DNA of 64,000 nt, from assembly GCA_900073065.1 (NCBI GenBank), contig FJOG01000068.1:62001-126000 (forward strand), in the 5' to 3' direction. The stretch comes from Phialocephala subalpina. Lineage: Eukaryota; Ascomycota; Leotiomycetes; Helotiales; Mollisiaceae. A program made the position numbers and the translations under genes. The notes beneath the pieces were generated by a model, which was not told the DNA's origin, searched no databases, and saw only the letters and a list, made by a program, of their open reading frames with translations. Shown piece after piece: positions 34,139-45,938 of the stretch (its first letter is position 1; each line of letters opens with the position of its first letter).

Positions 34139-34795
34139 CTATCTGCCCTTACCATATTCCTCTTCTTCCTTCTGTCGCTCTGCTTGAATAGCACGACCAA
34201 GTCCACCTCTACCCTCATCATACTCTTCCCGGTACTCGTCGCGCACTTGGCCGCCAGACTTTCCCCTGCCGTATTGTCTGCCCTCTTGAAATCCGGGATC
34301 TAGATCTGTTCGGATGATTCTCTCGTCGAGCTTCGTGCCTCCAATGTATTTCATGCAGTCCAAAGCATCTTGGTGAGTGTAATACTCAACAAAACAGAAG
34401 CCACATGGCGTCTTGTTGAATCGATCCAGACCCATAATCAACCGCTTGATTTCTCCGCACTTGGAAAAGAGCTCGTGAATCTGTTCCTCCGTTGTGTAGA
34501 AAGATCTGAAAATCCGTTAGCTTCCAGGTCACCCAAGCTATAGTTCCACGCACAAGTTGCCAACATAGAGGGTAGCGGCATCCTTTAATGGATCTTCTGC
34601 TGGTTCCTCTGGCGTCTTCTCCCTGCCTTCCCTATCATCATCTCGATCATACTTGCGCTTCTTGTTCTGGTCGAATTTGTTAGTAAAGCACACCATTGTG
34701 ACAGAAATCAAAGACTATAAATGACTCACACGACTCTGGTAATACGCACTTGGCTTGTCAAGCCGATCAACGGTGTTTCGTACTGCTGCTGGCAT
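34139..34795 (-). CDS. cbc2: Nuclear cap-binding protein subunit 2 (Cbc20)
   Basis: Three exons on the minus strand (34795-34730, about 34666-34554, 34505-34139) give 181 residues. One RRM is present: RNP2 LYVGNL at 55-60 and RNP1 GFCFVEYY at 95-102. The conserved cap-binding features around it are also there: the aromatic [13 protein letters not shown] helix, [12 protein letters not shown] and the C-terminal [20 protein letters not shown] that closes on the cap. With Cbc80 it binds the m7G cap of nascent transcripts in the nucleus. The RNP2 and RNP1 motifs are in different exons. It is divergent from Nup82 with 227 bases between start codons. Confidence 0.95.
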
Positions 34796-35022
34796 GTTTG
34801 ACGTTACGTTGTCGAATCTTGGAGGTTTTGAGCTTCAAAGAGCTCCAAATGCTTGCTCGCGACGCTAGCGCGAGGCACGTCTTCCAACCTCCGCGAATAA
34901 AAAGTTCCACCAACACAACTTTCAACAACCTCTTGCTTGTCGCAAAACCCCAGTACATGAATTCCGACAAATACCAATACGGCTAAAGCTCTTCCAGCTC
35001 TTCCTAGAGCTTACGAATCAAG
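34796..35022. promoter_or_regulatory. Bidirectional promoter, Cbc20 / Nup82
   Basis: There are 227 bases between two divergent start codons. No TATA box is evident. Confidence 0.45.
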
Positions 35023-37708
35023 ATGCCAAAGATCTTGAGCTTCACGCCTGAATTCCTCTCGAGCGGCACCCCTGGCGAAGCGCTCTTCAAGCCAGCTCCT
35101 GCGAATGGTCCTGGTGCCTCCTTCAGCTTTTCGAATGGCTTCTACTCAAGTACCAAGAAAGCTGCGAAGCCCGGACCCCGTCGAACGATCGCGCGCCGCG
35201 GTGGTGAGGTTTTCATAGCTGTTGGAAAGGAGATACGATGGGCGGACTTGAGTTACATGAAGGATAAATACGAGGACACAAAGTTTGCGAAAGAGCACGG
35301 CAGAAGCAGGAGAAGAGACAGTGATGCTAGCCAGGAATCAGAAGGTTATGCTCAGGGATATCGAGTATGTTAGGCGTACCATCTATTGTCACAAAAGCTA
35401 ATTCTTGCAGACCCTCAAAACCACAGTTGCGGAAGACATTCGACAGCTCGTTATATCACCACATGCAAATTACATCGCCATATTGACGACCCATACCGTA
35501 CATATTGCGCTTTTGCCAGAACCAAGGGAACTCACGGCGAAGGACAGTGGTCCTATAAAAATGAAGACATATACCCTTGGTCCTACGACGCATGTAACAT
35601 CCCAGACTGCGATTGCTTCTGCTCTCTGGCATCCCTTGGGTGTGAACGGAACGTGTTTGGTCACTGTCACAGAAGATGCTATTGTCCGAGTATGGGAGCT
35701 TTCTACGGCGGATCGATGGTCTTTTGACAGGCCGACATTGGCTATTGATCTGAAAAAGTTGGCGGATGGAACTTCGGTGGACCAAGACTTTGGTGCTTCT
35801 TTGTCTGGAAATAAAGGATTCTCACCAGACTCTTTCGAAATGGAGGTGGCATCAGCCTGTTTCGCTGGACGGGGAAGTGGAGGATGGTCACCCATGACCT
35901 TGTGGGTGGCCATGAGAGAAGGCGATATCTATGCTTTATGCCCCCTTTTGCCTGAGAAGTGGTCACCACCGCCAACTCTGATCCCGTCGTTGTCTGTCTC
36001 GATTGTGGCGAAAGTTGCTTCAATGGAAGACGATCCAACGATATCCCAGCAGAGCAAATTGTTGGCCCAACAACAGCTGGCTTGGATGTCAGAGATTGAC
36101 AATCAAGAGCCTGTCCATATTGAAAGCCCAGCCGGTGAGCCACCTGCGGAAATCTACACAAGGCCGACCAAGCCTGGTAGAGTACCAAAGCTGCAAGGAC
36201 CATTTGAGATTGATCTGGCACCAGAAGAATCAAGCGACGAGCTTGACGGCTTTTTGAGTGACATCTTTGTGGCAGGGGCGAAGATTGACGCGGATGACTT
36301 GATGTTTGGAGAGGAAGACGCCCTGGAGGAGGACGAAGACCAGGAAGGCCTTTCGATTGGAGTCGTATGCTTCGTGACCAGCAGCGGGCGTCTCAGCATT
36401 TGTCTAGATCTAGACGGTGTCGAGGCCCAGTGGCTGCCAAAGAACAGTTCTAAAGTATTCCGACTAATGGAAGAGCCAGAGCCTCCATCCCTCTTGACAT
36501 TCGAGGTTATGGATCTTCTAAGAGGGAGCGAAACTTGGGATGGAAACTGGCCTGTCTTCAGCCCCGACTATAATTCGCGATACTCGTTCTTCGTTACAGA
36601 CAGTTCCAGTATCACATTCGTATCACTCGCATCTTGGGTGTTCCGTTTAGAGGCCGAGCTCAGCGAGGCGTCTGTTGGTAACGACTTTCGTCTGAACCTT
36701 CTGGCCGGAGGACATAATTCTACAAGGGAGCGTTTATACACGCAAAAATCCGACGACCATTCCTCTCCCCTCGCTGCGAGCTGCGTTCTACGAGACCCAG
36801 ATCTTGGATACTTCTTACTTTCTGCAACCCCGTTCAGCCCCGTTGCTATCGAGTTTGAATCTCCTGCCCCAGATTCTAGTCCCGAATTCCGTCGCTCGAT
36901 GACTCGTTCTCCCACCTATGACCCTGAGCCCGACAAACCCCTGATTCTATGCGAACCACGACCAGCATATGAACCACCTCACACGCTTGGAGAAAACTCC
37001 AATATACCAACACTTCTGGAGCAACTAGGACGTGGAAAATACTCAAAGTTATTGAAGGAGGAGGTGCGACTATCTCCAGCCACTCTCCAAATCATGACAG
37101 CGGCACACAAAGTCTTGAGCGAGGAAACCCATCGCATCAGTGCAGCAGCAGCCGAGCTTTTCAGACGCTGCGAGCGCTTGCAAATTGACTTGCAAAGTCA
37201 AATTAAGAAAGCTAACGATGTTGCTTCTCGAGTAGAGCAAGTCACAGGCGATGACAACGAAGAGGGTCCTGTTGTGTGCATGAACGAAGCGGTTGAGAAA
37301 CGCATCAAGGATGCCGCAGACCGACAAGCAAAGCTTACGGAACGAATTGAGAAGATCAGGCGGACAGTGACGAAGGGTGTGAGGCGAGAATTGAGTGACA
37401 AAGAGAAAGCCTGGATTGAGGAGACAAAGTCGCTGGCAATCAGGCTAGGCGAAGAGGAAGGCGAGGCAACGGAGACGAATGTGAAGCAACCATATGAACG
37501 CTATGAAGAAGCTTCGGTGCTATGGGGGGATCTGAAAGAGCAAGTCCAAAATGTGGAGAAGGATGAAGGAGGGATCAAGTCACCTAATGTGAAGGTACCA
37601 TCTGAGATTCGGAAGAAGAAACTGGAGCAAGTTTTCGGACTGCTGGACAGGGAGACGGCACTTGTAGAAGCTACGAAGGGAAGGTTGGAGAGATTGAGCT
37701 TGTCTTAG
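35023..37708 (+). CDS. nup82: Nucleoporin Nup82 (Nup88 family)
   Basis: Two exons (35023-35364, 35411-37708) give 879 residues. The protein begins MPKILSFTPEFLSSGTPGEALF. It has an N-terminal beta-propeller region (for example HPLGVNGTCLVTVTEDAIVRVWEL near residue 190) and a C-terminal coiled coil from about residue 650 to the end. This is the Nup82/Nup88 layout: a cytoplasmic-face scaffold of the nuclear pore that holds the Nup159-Nsp1 mRNA export platform. The intron is 46 nt and leaves phase 0. Assignment rests on overall pattern, not on a single motif. Confidence 0.85.
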
Positions 37709-38032
37709 ATATGTTGTGGATAAACAGAGTAATGAATAATACTCATTGATCTGAGCCGCTCGTCTCTTGTTGAACGAGGCTGCATGCATGGTGGCTGAAC
37801 CTTTCTGCTCACCGGTCGTGACAGGGGACTACTGGGCAGTCAACCAGAACCCAACACTTCCCAGTTTGCGAAAAATTTCTCATTCTCCTTCGTTAGTAGA
37901 TAACATGAGTCGAGGTTTAGCAGGGTGCTAACCTCTATCTGCCTTTCGGACATTGAAGACGAATTGTTCGCGAACCTAGGTACCGACCTTTGCAATCCAA
38001 ATCACGGGACCTATGTCACGAGGCTGCCCATT
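37709..38032. other. Intergenic; upstream region of the caspase-homeodomain gene
   Basis: There are 324 bases with no clear element. An upstream in-frame stretch without an ATG precedes 38033. Confidence 0.4.
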
Positions 38033-40998
38033 ATGGCTGAACCCTTTATCACTCTGTCCTCGAGCGACTCTTCAGATGCCAGCCCTTCCGAGTCATACGT
38101 AAGTCTGATGATACATTTCATGCCGCATTGCCTATCTAATTTAGGAGAACAGGACGATAATACGCCACTGTCTACTCCAGCCTCGACAACACATGACACC
38201 AGCCGCGCTGAGTTCCATGTGAAAGACTTGGAAGCGTTTGCTAGAGATCTCCAAAATGTACGTCCTCTAGACGGCTGTTCAACCCATCTACTGATCAGTT
38301 GAACAGGCAGCAGACCGAGCTTTTCCGAACTCGTCCCTTGCGAAACCCCGTTATGCAAATGTCTCAGTCCTGCTCCTAAGATGGGAAGACGACGGGATGA
38401 ACGTCGAGTGGGAACTTGATGATCTCGAAACAGTCTTCAGAAACTATGGCTTCGATACTGAGAGGTGGCTGATACCAAGAAGAAATGCTCATCTCAAACT
38501 GATGAGTAGGGCTGTCGAGATCGTGGAGGGTCATGATGGGAAGGATGATCTTGTTATTATCTATTATGCAGGCCATGCATTCATCAACATTGCCAGGCAG
38601 GCTACGTGGTGTTGGTGAGTAGCATTCAATAACCCAGAGTGATCCGGTCATTGACGCACTCTCAGCAAGGCAGACCCTTCGTACGCCTCCTTAGAGTGGT
38701 CAGCAATACAGACACTCTTCGAGAAAGCACACTTCGATGTCCTCCTCCTTCTCGACTGCTGTGCCGCAGCAAGTGCAGCACCCAGAGTGGGCTCCGCAGT
38801 CACCGAAACCATCGCGGCATGTGGCTTCGAGTCTATTGCTCCGCAGCCCGGCAGATTCTCCTTTACTAATTCGTTGATCGAAGTGCTTGAGGATTGGATC
38901 GATAGCCCACCATTTTCCGCAGCGATGCTGCATAACAGGGTGCTATCGGTATTGAAGCATGAGCGGCCAGAACGAACACAGAATGGTAAGAGACGGAAGA
39001 TCGAATGTCGCAGAACTCCTATCCACATTGTGGCCACTGCAGATCCTACTCTACCTTCAATTGGACTGGGAAAGAGAACTCGAATGCCACCTCAAAGTCC
39101 ACCAAGTCCCAAGAGCCCTGGCATCGAGGGAACTGCCGCTGCAACAGAGCCACTTCTCGTGACCACACATTCGAGCACCAGCAAAATTGGCATCAATGGT
39201 GCCCATACACAGATATCATCACTCGTCAACACTGAGCGCGTTAAAAAGGACCATACACAACCGCAGATCCCACAATCCAAACTAACGACTTGCGAACTAG
39301 AATCTATTCACGCTATCGATGGTGATGACTATGATACCCCTCGGGTCATCATCTCACTTGCTCTTGAGAGACACCAGACCCTGAGCTCGGAATCTTGCCA
39401 GAAATGGCTAAGCTCTTGTCCGACATTGGTCAAATATGCTAAAGTCGAAGCAGTCTACAAGAGCTTTTCCGCTCTCTTGCTTTTGTCAATACCGGTGTTT
39501 CTGTGGAATCTGCTCCCAGAAAATCCAGCTTGTTCTTTTGTCGGATATGTCACCTCGCCGAATCTCAGTCATCTTGGAGACCGTCACATTCTCAGCAACA
39601 CAACATTCTCTGTCGAAAGTCGCCAACATGAGCGTGCCAGGCCTAGGCTTGATAGGTTCGAGGTTGAGGTTTTGGAAGCCATATTCCAAAAATTTGATGG
39701 CAAGCCGACGACTGCGCTCAAGCGCGCACTCGCGCAGGGCTTTGGGGTTGACCTTGCACGAATGAACGTATGTCAACATCTACGGTGTCGTCTAACGTTG
39801 ACAACTGACAGGTCTGCAGAATTGGTTTCAAAACCGTCGTGCCAAACGGAAGCAGGAGAAGAAGCAATCAGCTTACGAAGCAGAAGTGCATTCAAGTTTT
39901 GGGGAAGATGATGGCTACTGGTCGGCAGGGGAGCTCACAGCCATGAGACTAGATGAGATGCCATGTGAAGATACAGAAGACAGTGCTGGGCCTTCTGAAT
40001 TTTCACCTAATCTCCCTGGTTTCGGTGCCAGACTTTCAGAGTCCCGGCTTGGCAGAGGAAATGATGGAGCGAGCGAAGTGATCCTTGTGGAATTCCCACC
40101 TATGCCTCCTTCGTGGTTCAGAACTGTAGGGAGGACTGACAATGGCGATGAATTTCGTAAGTATCGACCCAGCCCCTGTGTTTTCTCTCATCATATCGAT
40201 TTGAGACTAATGGCAACAGCACAAGAGAGTAGACACATGCTGGCAACCGTGCCTGCCGACCCAGCTAGCCAAATGATGCCGGTTGCACAATCTCTTCTTG
40301 TTACTCCGGATAGTGCAGTCGCACAGAGAGATAGATGGACCAACATGTCTGAAATAACACTTGAGGGATGCGACACATATAACCATACACTTGAGCGGAC
40401 TAATACCTCGAATCATACAGTGGAAGGTCTTGAAGAACAGGCAGTCATCAACACCGCGCGCCTTGCTGAAGTAGCGCATGATGTAGCTTTGGATGACACC
40501 CTTGGAAAGAAGGGGCTTCTCGCATCCACTCCTACATCCACACCCGCATGCATCCCGAGCATTTTAGATGGTCCGAAATGTGTTAGCGTAAATCCTTGTG
40601 CGAGCTGCTTTTCCCATAGCGATGAGTGTGTGCATACGAGTAATCATCAGGACTCAAATGCCCCGCTGTTGAACGAAAATATATTAGGGCCACTCGATAA
40701 TACAGAGATGTACGAAGCGGTCACGAAGAACCAATATCTTTTTCGACGCGCTGATTATCTGTTTCAACATCCCCCTCAGCGGCCCCTACGCAAAGTTAGA
40801 GTTCGCTGCATGAAAAGGAATGAGGGCAAGCAAGAACACGAAGATGCTACTCTGGACACACAGGAACGCAAAAAGCGAAAGGACTTTCCCTCGTCATGGA
40901 GCCAACCCACTTCAGAATCACAGATGAAGAAGCGTGTCCTTGCCATCTTTGACGAGCCACAACATCTCGACAAAGGTCGTTTGATGTTCGATGCCGAG

Positions 40999-41030
<32 letters not shown>

Positions 41031-41226
41031 GATCGAATTAATGGTTGAAGATGCGAACATGTACGTCAGAGACCTAGACGTTCAAACAATGAATGGGGTG
41101 GAAGCGCTACACGGGAGCCCTATGAAGGATGAAAGGAGGCGTTGGATGGTAGACCCGGGGGACATGGGTTCAGCGCTGGAGGAAACGGAAAGAGGATTCT
41201 TGGACTCGGTTTTTGGGACACGTTAG
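38033..41226 (+). CDS. Caspase-like domain fused to a homeodomain
   Basis: Six exons (38033-38098, 38153-38257, 38307-38614, 38666-39767, 39820-40156, 40220-41226) join in phase to 974 residues. Residues about 70-260 are a caspase-like (peptidase C14-type) domain with His147 in IIYYAGHAF and the Cys pair 191/192 in LLLLDCC. A second conserved fungal block follows (PRVIISLALERHQTLSSESC, then KVEAVYKSFSALLLLSIPV). In the same uninterrupted exon, residues about 485-541 are a homeodomain: RFEVEVLEAIFQKFDGKP, and across the 39768-39819 intron the recognition helix NWFQNRRAKRKQ with W529, F530, N532 and R534. The C-terminus is long and disordered, with a five-unit His-Asp repeat near 899-909. Alternatively, two genes are fused in my model, but no stop lies between the domains. 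Confidence 0.75.
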
Positions 41227-41559
41227 GTCAGTTCTGTTCAAGCTTCCAAAAATAATAATCACGAAGATGAATTTCAGACCCAGTGACTGACATCGATTTA
41301 GCCCAGAATCAAGGGTGAAGAAGCGTGTTCTAAACGTTCTTGAAATGCCCCGCTGTTTGTCGAAAGATGGTACAGTGCTTGATATGGACCAAGAAGTCCG
41401 TAGGGGACCGTGATGAGGAGACATATCCCGCTCTAAACTCATAGACAATCGACGAGCAGATGTATTCCATAACTCCACAGATGAGGTTAAGCAACCCTAA
41501 ATTGCGAAACTTGATCAATTGAGGGTACAAGTGAGAGGAGTCGACAACGCAAATGACAT
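41227..41559. other. Intergenic between convergent genes
   Basis: Nothing is recognised in this 333-base stretch. Confidence 0.4.
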
Positions 41560-42979
41560 CTATTTGACTCCATTCGTACCCTTGTTCCGTTTCACGAGAT
41601 CTTTGGCTTCTCGCAACATCGCAGAAAGGTCAACTTCCCAAGCCCACCCCATATTAACTTCCATCCTCCCCGCCAAGTCTTTCGAGTTCAGAACCCCGCC
41701 GTCATCCGTTTGAAGCTCAAGAGTTCTACCGTTTTGTCTCGAGTTTGCGACTAGTTTTTGAGATCTTGGCCTTCTTATTGCATCGTATGCTTGGAACGAA
41801 TACTTGATATCCGAGGGAGACTTTATGATATCTGGTGTAAGAAGCCCCGATAACAGATGAGCATCCTCAACACAAAAGCCGGCTCCAGAGCCTGAGTGCG
41901 GGGTCGTTGCATGAGCTGCATCTCCAACCAAGCAGAACTTTCCTATTGTATATGTTGGTGCTGGAAGATGATCAAACAAGGCCCATTTGTCGGGTTCATC
42001 AATTAGCTGAGATCAAGTCAGCTCGCGGGTTCAAAATTAAAGTGGGCAAACATACCTCCAACAATGCCGTCGGAATCTTCCCCCACCCCTTATAATCCTC
42101 CAACACATCCTCCCTCGTCGCAGGAACAACCCACTGCCTATCCGTCCACGGCTTCCCCTTCGCATCCACAAAAGCCACAATATTCAAGCCTCTCCCACCT
42201 CTGATAGGGAACATCAACAAATGTCCTCCATGCCCCACAAACACTTGCCGATTCTCAACCAAATCCCCTGCAACCTCGACTGCTTTCTCCATATCTACAA
42301 CCTTTCTATAAGCATACTTTCCACTATACACCGCATTCGCTCTCTCATCTCCAGCTCCAAGCAGGATCTTCCTGCAAGCAGACCGGATCCCATCACATCC
42401 CACCACCGCATCAGCCTCGATTTCGGTCCCATCAAGAAACTTCACTTTCATCTTTCCACTCTCCTCATCTTCGATCACATCAACGACTTTCATCCCAAAT
42501 TTTGTCTTAACGTTCCCGGGAATGAGCGCAACGATCTCATCTAAAAACTGGGCCCTCGAACACCCGCAATGCACAAATCCACCTTTCGTCTCGATCTCAG
42601 CTATCAATTCTCCGGCGTCTGGACCAGTACCGTGTCGGAAATCGAACCAGATGTGACCTTTCTCAGGACTGGCATTGGGCGTAGCGACGCGGCTGTGTGC
42701 TGCTGCTAGATCTGGGGAGATGAGGCGCATGGCTTGGGTTGCATTTGGTCCGAACCCTGGGTTTGTCAGTTGGTGAAGATTGATGAGACGAAGGCGAGAA
42801 TGAGAAGGGGCAGGAGACATACCTACACCAGCACCGATCTCCGAGAAACCAGGCCGAGATTCATAGATTGTGAGCTGTAGGCTTGGGTTGTGTCTCGATA
42901 GGGCGATGGCGAGTGTGATGCCTGCTATCCCGGCGCCGATTATGGCGATTGATATTGGTTCTTTGGAGGCTGAAGACAT
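41560..42979 (-). CDS. FAD-dependent aromatic monooxygenase (salicylate hydroxylase-like)
   Basis: Three exons on the minus strand (42979-42823, 42756-42056, 42006-41560) give 434 residues. It is a group A flavoprotein monooxygenase that uses NAD(P)H and O2 to hydroxylate aromatic acids. Signatures are the Rossmann GAGIAG (15-20), the DG-type motif DAVVGCDGIRS in the middle and the flavin-ribityl GDAAHA motif from Gly314. The C-terminus (AMLREAKDLVKRN) is typical of the fungal salicylate hydroxylase group. The actual substrate is not set by sequence. The next gene upstream is an ACS-family transporter on the same strand, which suggests uptake and oxidation of a small organic acid. Confidence 0.93.
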
Positions 42980-43260
42980 GTTGCCAGCTTGGAATTGAAT
43001 TGAGCCTCAAAACATGAGTAATAGAAGAATACACAAAGATAGATGTACATATCAACGAAGTAATCTGAAGTCTGAGGTGGGGTTCGGTTAGGACGGGTTG
43101 CTGCATCGCTAATCTCGGATTGTTCAGGGGTGATCTTTCAGGCTGATGACCCCGCTATTCGGGGAGGAGATCGCGGGGGAGGGGCACAAGATGCATGTCA
43201 TGATGCCGAAGCAAGATCATCTGCGATCACTCTTTTCTACTCATTTGATAGGCTTCTGCT

Positions 43261-45002
43261 TCAGAGAATATATCTGAACCCAGGATGATCATCCCCTAAA
43301 TCTCCCAAAATCCCTCGATCACTATCGAGCTTCGCATCTTCCCTCCCAGCATCTCTCCTCCTATTCTTCACCCAAAGCCAAATCTCCATCGCCGTATTGG
43401 ACAGAAGCCCAACAACAGTCAACGCAAGACCCGTACCAAACCCCGTTCGAAATGTTGGCGACTGATTCGTAATAAACACATTACTCGACACCAAATTCCC
43501 ACAGTTCCCAAATCCAATCATGAATCCAATCGCAAATGCAGCTTTCGCGTTTCCGCCCATGTTGTTTGAAATCCATACTACGAGTATGGGCATTTGCATG
43601 AGGGCGCAGGCTGTGATGGCGAATATTCCGAAGTAGCGGGCGCCGATGGAGGTGATGGGAACAGCAAGCTCGATAGACCACCCGATGATGCCGAGTATGG
43701 CGGCGAAGACGAGGAAGCTGTATCGATGACGCAGTCTTCCGGAGAGGTAGGAGGTGATGTTGAGGAGGATGAGAGCGACGATGTAGACGGGAATAGTGTG
43801 GACTTGGGCTTGTGCGGACGAATAGCCGAGTCCTTTGAGGATGGTGGGCTGGAAGGAGACAATTGAAGACGCGGCGGTATCAGCTCCAAAGTACGAGATC
43901 GTTCTGGAGTCTATCAGTACCACTCTAGTGAAAAGGTCCGGAGGGAATACCCAAGCCAGATCTTTGGATCGAGGAGACACTCTTTCACGACAATGAAGTT
44001 GTAATGATTAGGTCGAGATGGACCTGCATCAGCCTGTTCTGGTCAGTGACGGCCAAGTATTGATTTTGAGAGCTTGTACTCTAAGCATTTTCAACAAGTA
44101 ACCTTTCTCTTCTGGCTTGAGGAAGGTCGACTTGTCAGGATAATCTGGGATACAGAAGATTCCAATGAGGGCAGTCACGACAGTCATGAGACCCTCGATG
44201 ATGAAAATCCAACGCCAACCCGCATAACCACCAACTCCTTTCATATTCCTGATGGCAAAGGCGAGAAGCTATGTTCGAATTAGATTCAACCATTTTCCAA
44301 GCTGGGATCATCACGTACCCCGCCAAATGCTCCCGCCAAGGCAGAAGCACTGAAGAAGAACGCATACCTGACAGTGAATTCCCGGCGTTTGTAGTACCGA
44401 CTGATGAGATACGCACAGCCTGCGATGGTTAGCGCTGCCATAAAAGCACTGGTTCGTGGCGCCTACCAGGAACAAACCCAGCCTCAAAGCAGCCCATCAG
44501 AAATCTACACACGAGAACACCTTTGAATGACTTGGTGACTCCCAAGCCAATTGTACATAGTGCTGGGAAGCATGAGTCTTGCCATCTCCAAGGGATAGAT
44601 GTACTCACACCAACAGAACATCTGACCCGAAAGGTAGACCGCCGGTCTGACAAAACCTTTCTTCATGAGAATATTGCTGGGCAAGGCGAGACAGATATAT
44701 GGGATGTTCAAAATCCATAATGACATGTTGTAGTCGTTGTTCTTCATCTTAAGCTCAGTGGTCATGCCCTCAATCTTGGCGTTGGCAATGTTTGTTCGGT
44801 CGATGAACGTGACCATGAAGAGAATCATGAGTGGTGGCAGGATCTTCAGGTCGCATTTCCGGGTGATTCGGCGCTCGAGATCTGGATCTGTGATGAACTC
44901 TCCCTCAATGTCTGCGGCATGAGCTGTGTTATTGTTGTCATTGTTACTGACGTCGAATCGCCCTGTTCCAGGCCGGCTAATATGCTTCTCGTCGAACGCC
45001 AT
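43261..45002 (-). CDS. MFS transporter, anion:cation symporter family (Tna1/Dal5-like)
   Basis: Six exons on the minus strand (45002-44609, 44562-44467, 44419-44319, 44268-44103, 44038-43951, 43903-43261) join in phase to 495 residues. Family signs are the acidic cytoplasmic N-terminus ending RRITRKCDLKILPPL, FIDRTNIANAKI after helix 1, the LVCRFLMGCFEAGFVPG helix-4 motif, YAGWRWIFIIEG in helix 6 and PDYPDKSTFL in the central loop. Relatives import nicotinate, allantoate, pantothenate and other small carboxylates. The GTATGC at 44370 was not used as a donor because reading through keeps the helix. Paired with the monooxygenase. Confidence 0.92.
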
Positions 45003-45938
45003 GTTGAACGCAGGTGGGATCGAACTTTCCGAGCCCACGAAAAACAATGAACAATGCAAATGGAAGAACAGGCTCGTGGTAATACTTCCACTCTAAAAGA
45101 GCCAGAACTCACCGAAGAATATTCAGAACAGCTTACTTCAGCTGCCAAGGACAGAGCGACAGCGGGGAGGAGTCGGGTTCCGCCGTCGACGGTCTGTGAG
45201 ACACGGGAATTAGCATATGCCTTACATATGAAGATGCTGACCTGTGGACGGACCGACTCATGCCTTCCTGCAATGGTCGAACTTTAATGGTGGTGGTGGT
45301 TACTCAGGGCCAACCCCGCACTTTCAGGGTCTGCCTGAATGCAGTCTTGAGAGACTTGGCTTGAGGCTTGAAAATATCGCGCTTTCATTCTCTCGCTGAC
45401 AGAGTCGAGTTCGTCAATCGACCGTGTCTCCGGGTTGGTCAACTGCCGCATGCGCAGTCATGCTTTGTCGATCGCGATGCGGAGATCAGATAGATGCAAC
45501 AGCCACTGATTGCCGATGTTGATTGGTGAGGCTGAACGAGTTTTAGGATCGACAGCGATAAAAGCTGAAAACAATTCGGCATCTGTAGCGGTGTAATGAG
45601 AATGATCTGAAGCGTGACGATCATCGTGGTTGAAAAGAGATAGAAAGAGTCCCGACGACACATTTTCATGAGGCCAAGCGATGGCTGAACACAAATCGGT
45701 TCACTTGGTACAGTAAGGTTATGGGGGCTTTCGCAGGGGCTTTCGCAGGGGCTTAGCGTGCTAACCTCATCTCGTTAGGCAGTTGAGAGCCTGGCCAAAG
45801 AATTGTACTCACCTACAGTACCACAGCTCCCATCTTTCCCAACTTTCACGGTTTCCACCACTTCCAAATGATGAACTGTAAGTAATTCCTCCGCATTCCA
45901 TGCTTCTACAACATCCCCCTCTGGTTCTCACAAGACTG
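45003..45938. other. Intergenic with a short GC-rich tandem
   Basis: A 12-base unit, ggggctttcgca, is repeated in tandem at about 45724-45756. Otherwise nothing is recognised. It lies upstream of the transporter and downstream of the membrane-protein pseudogene. Confidence 0.4.
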
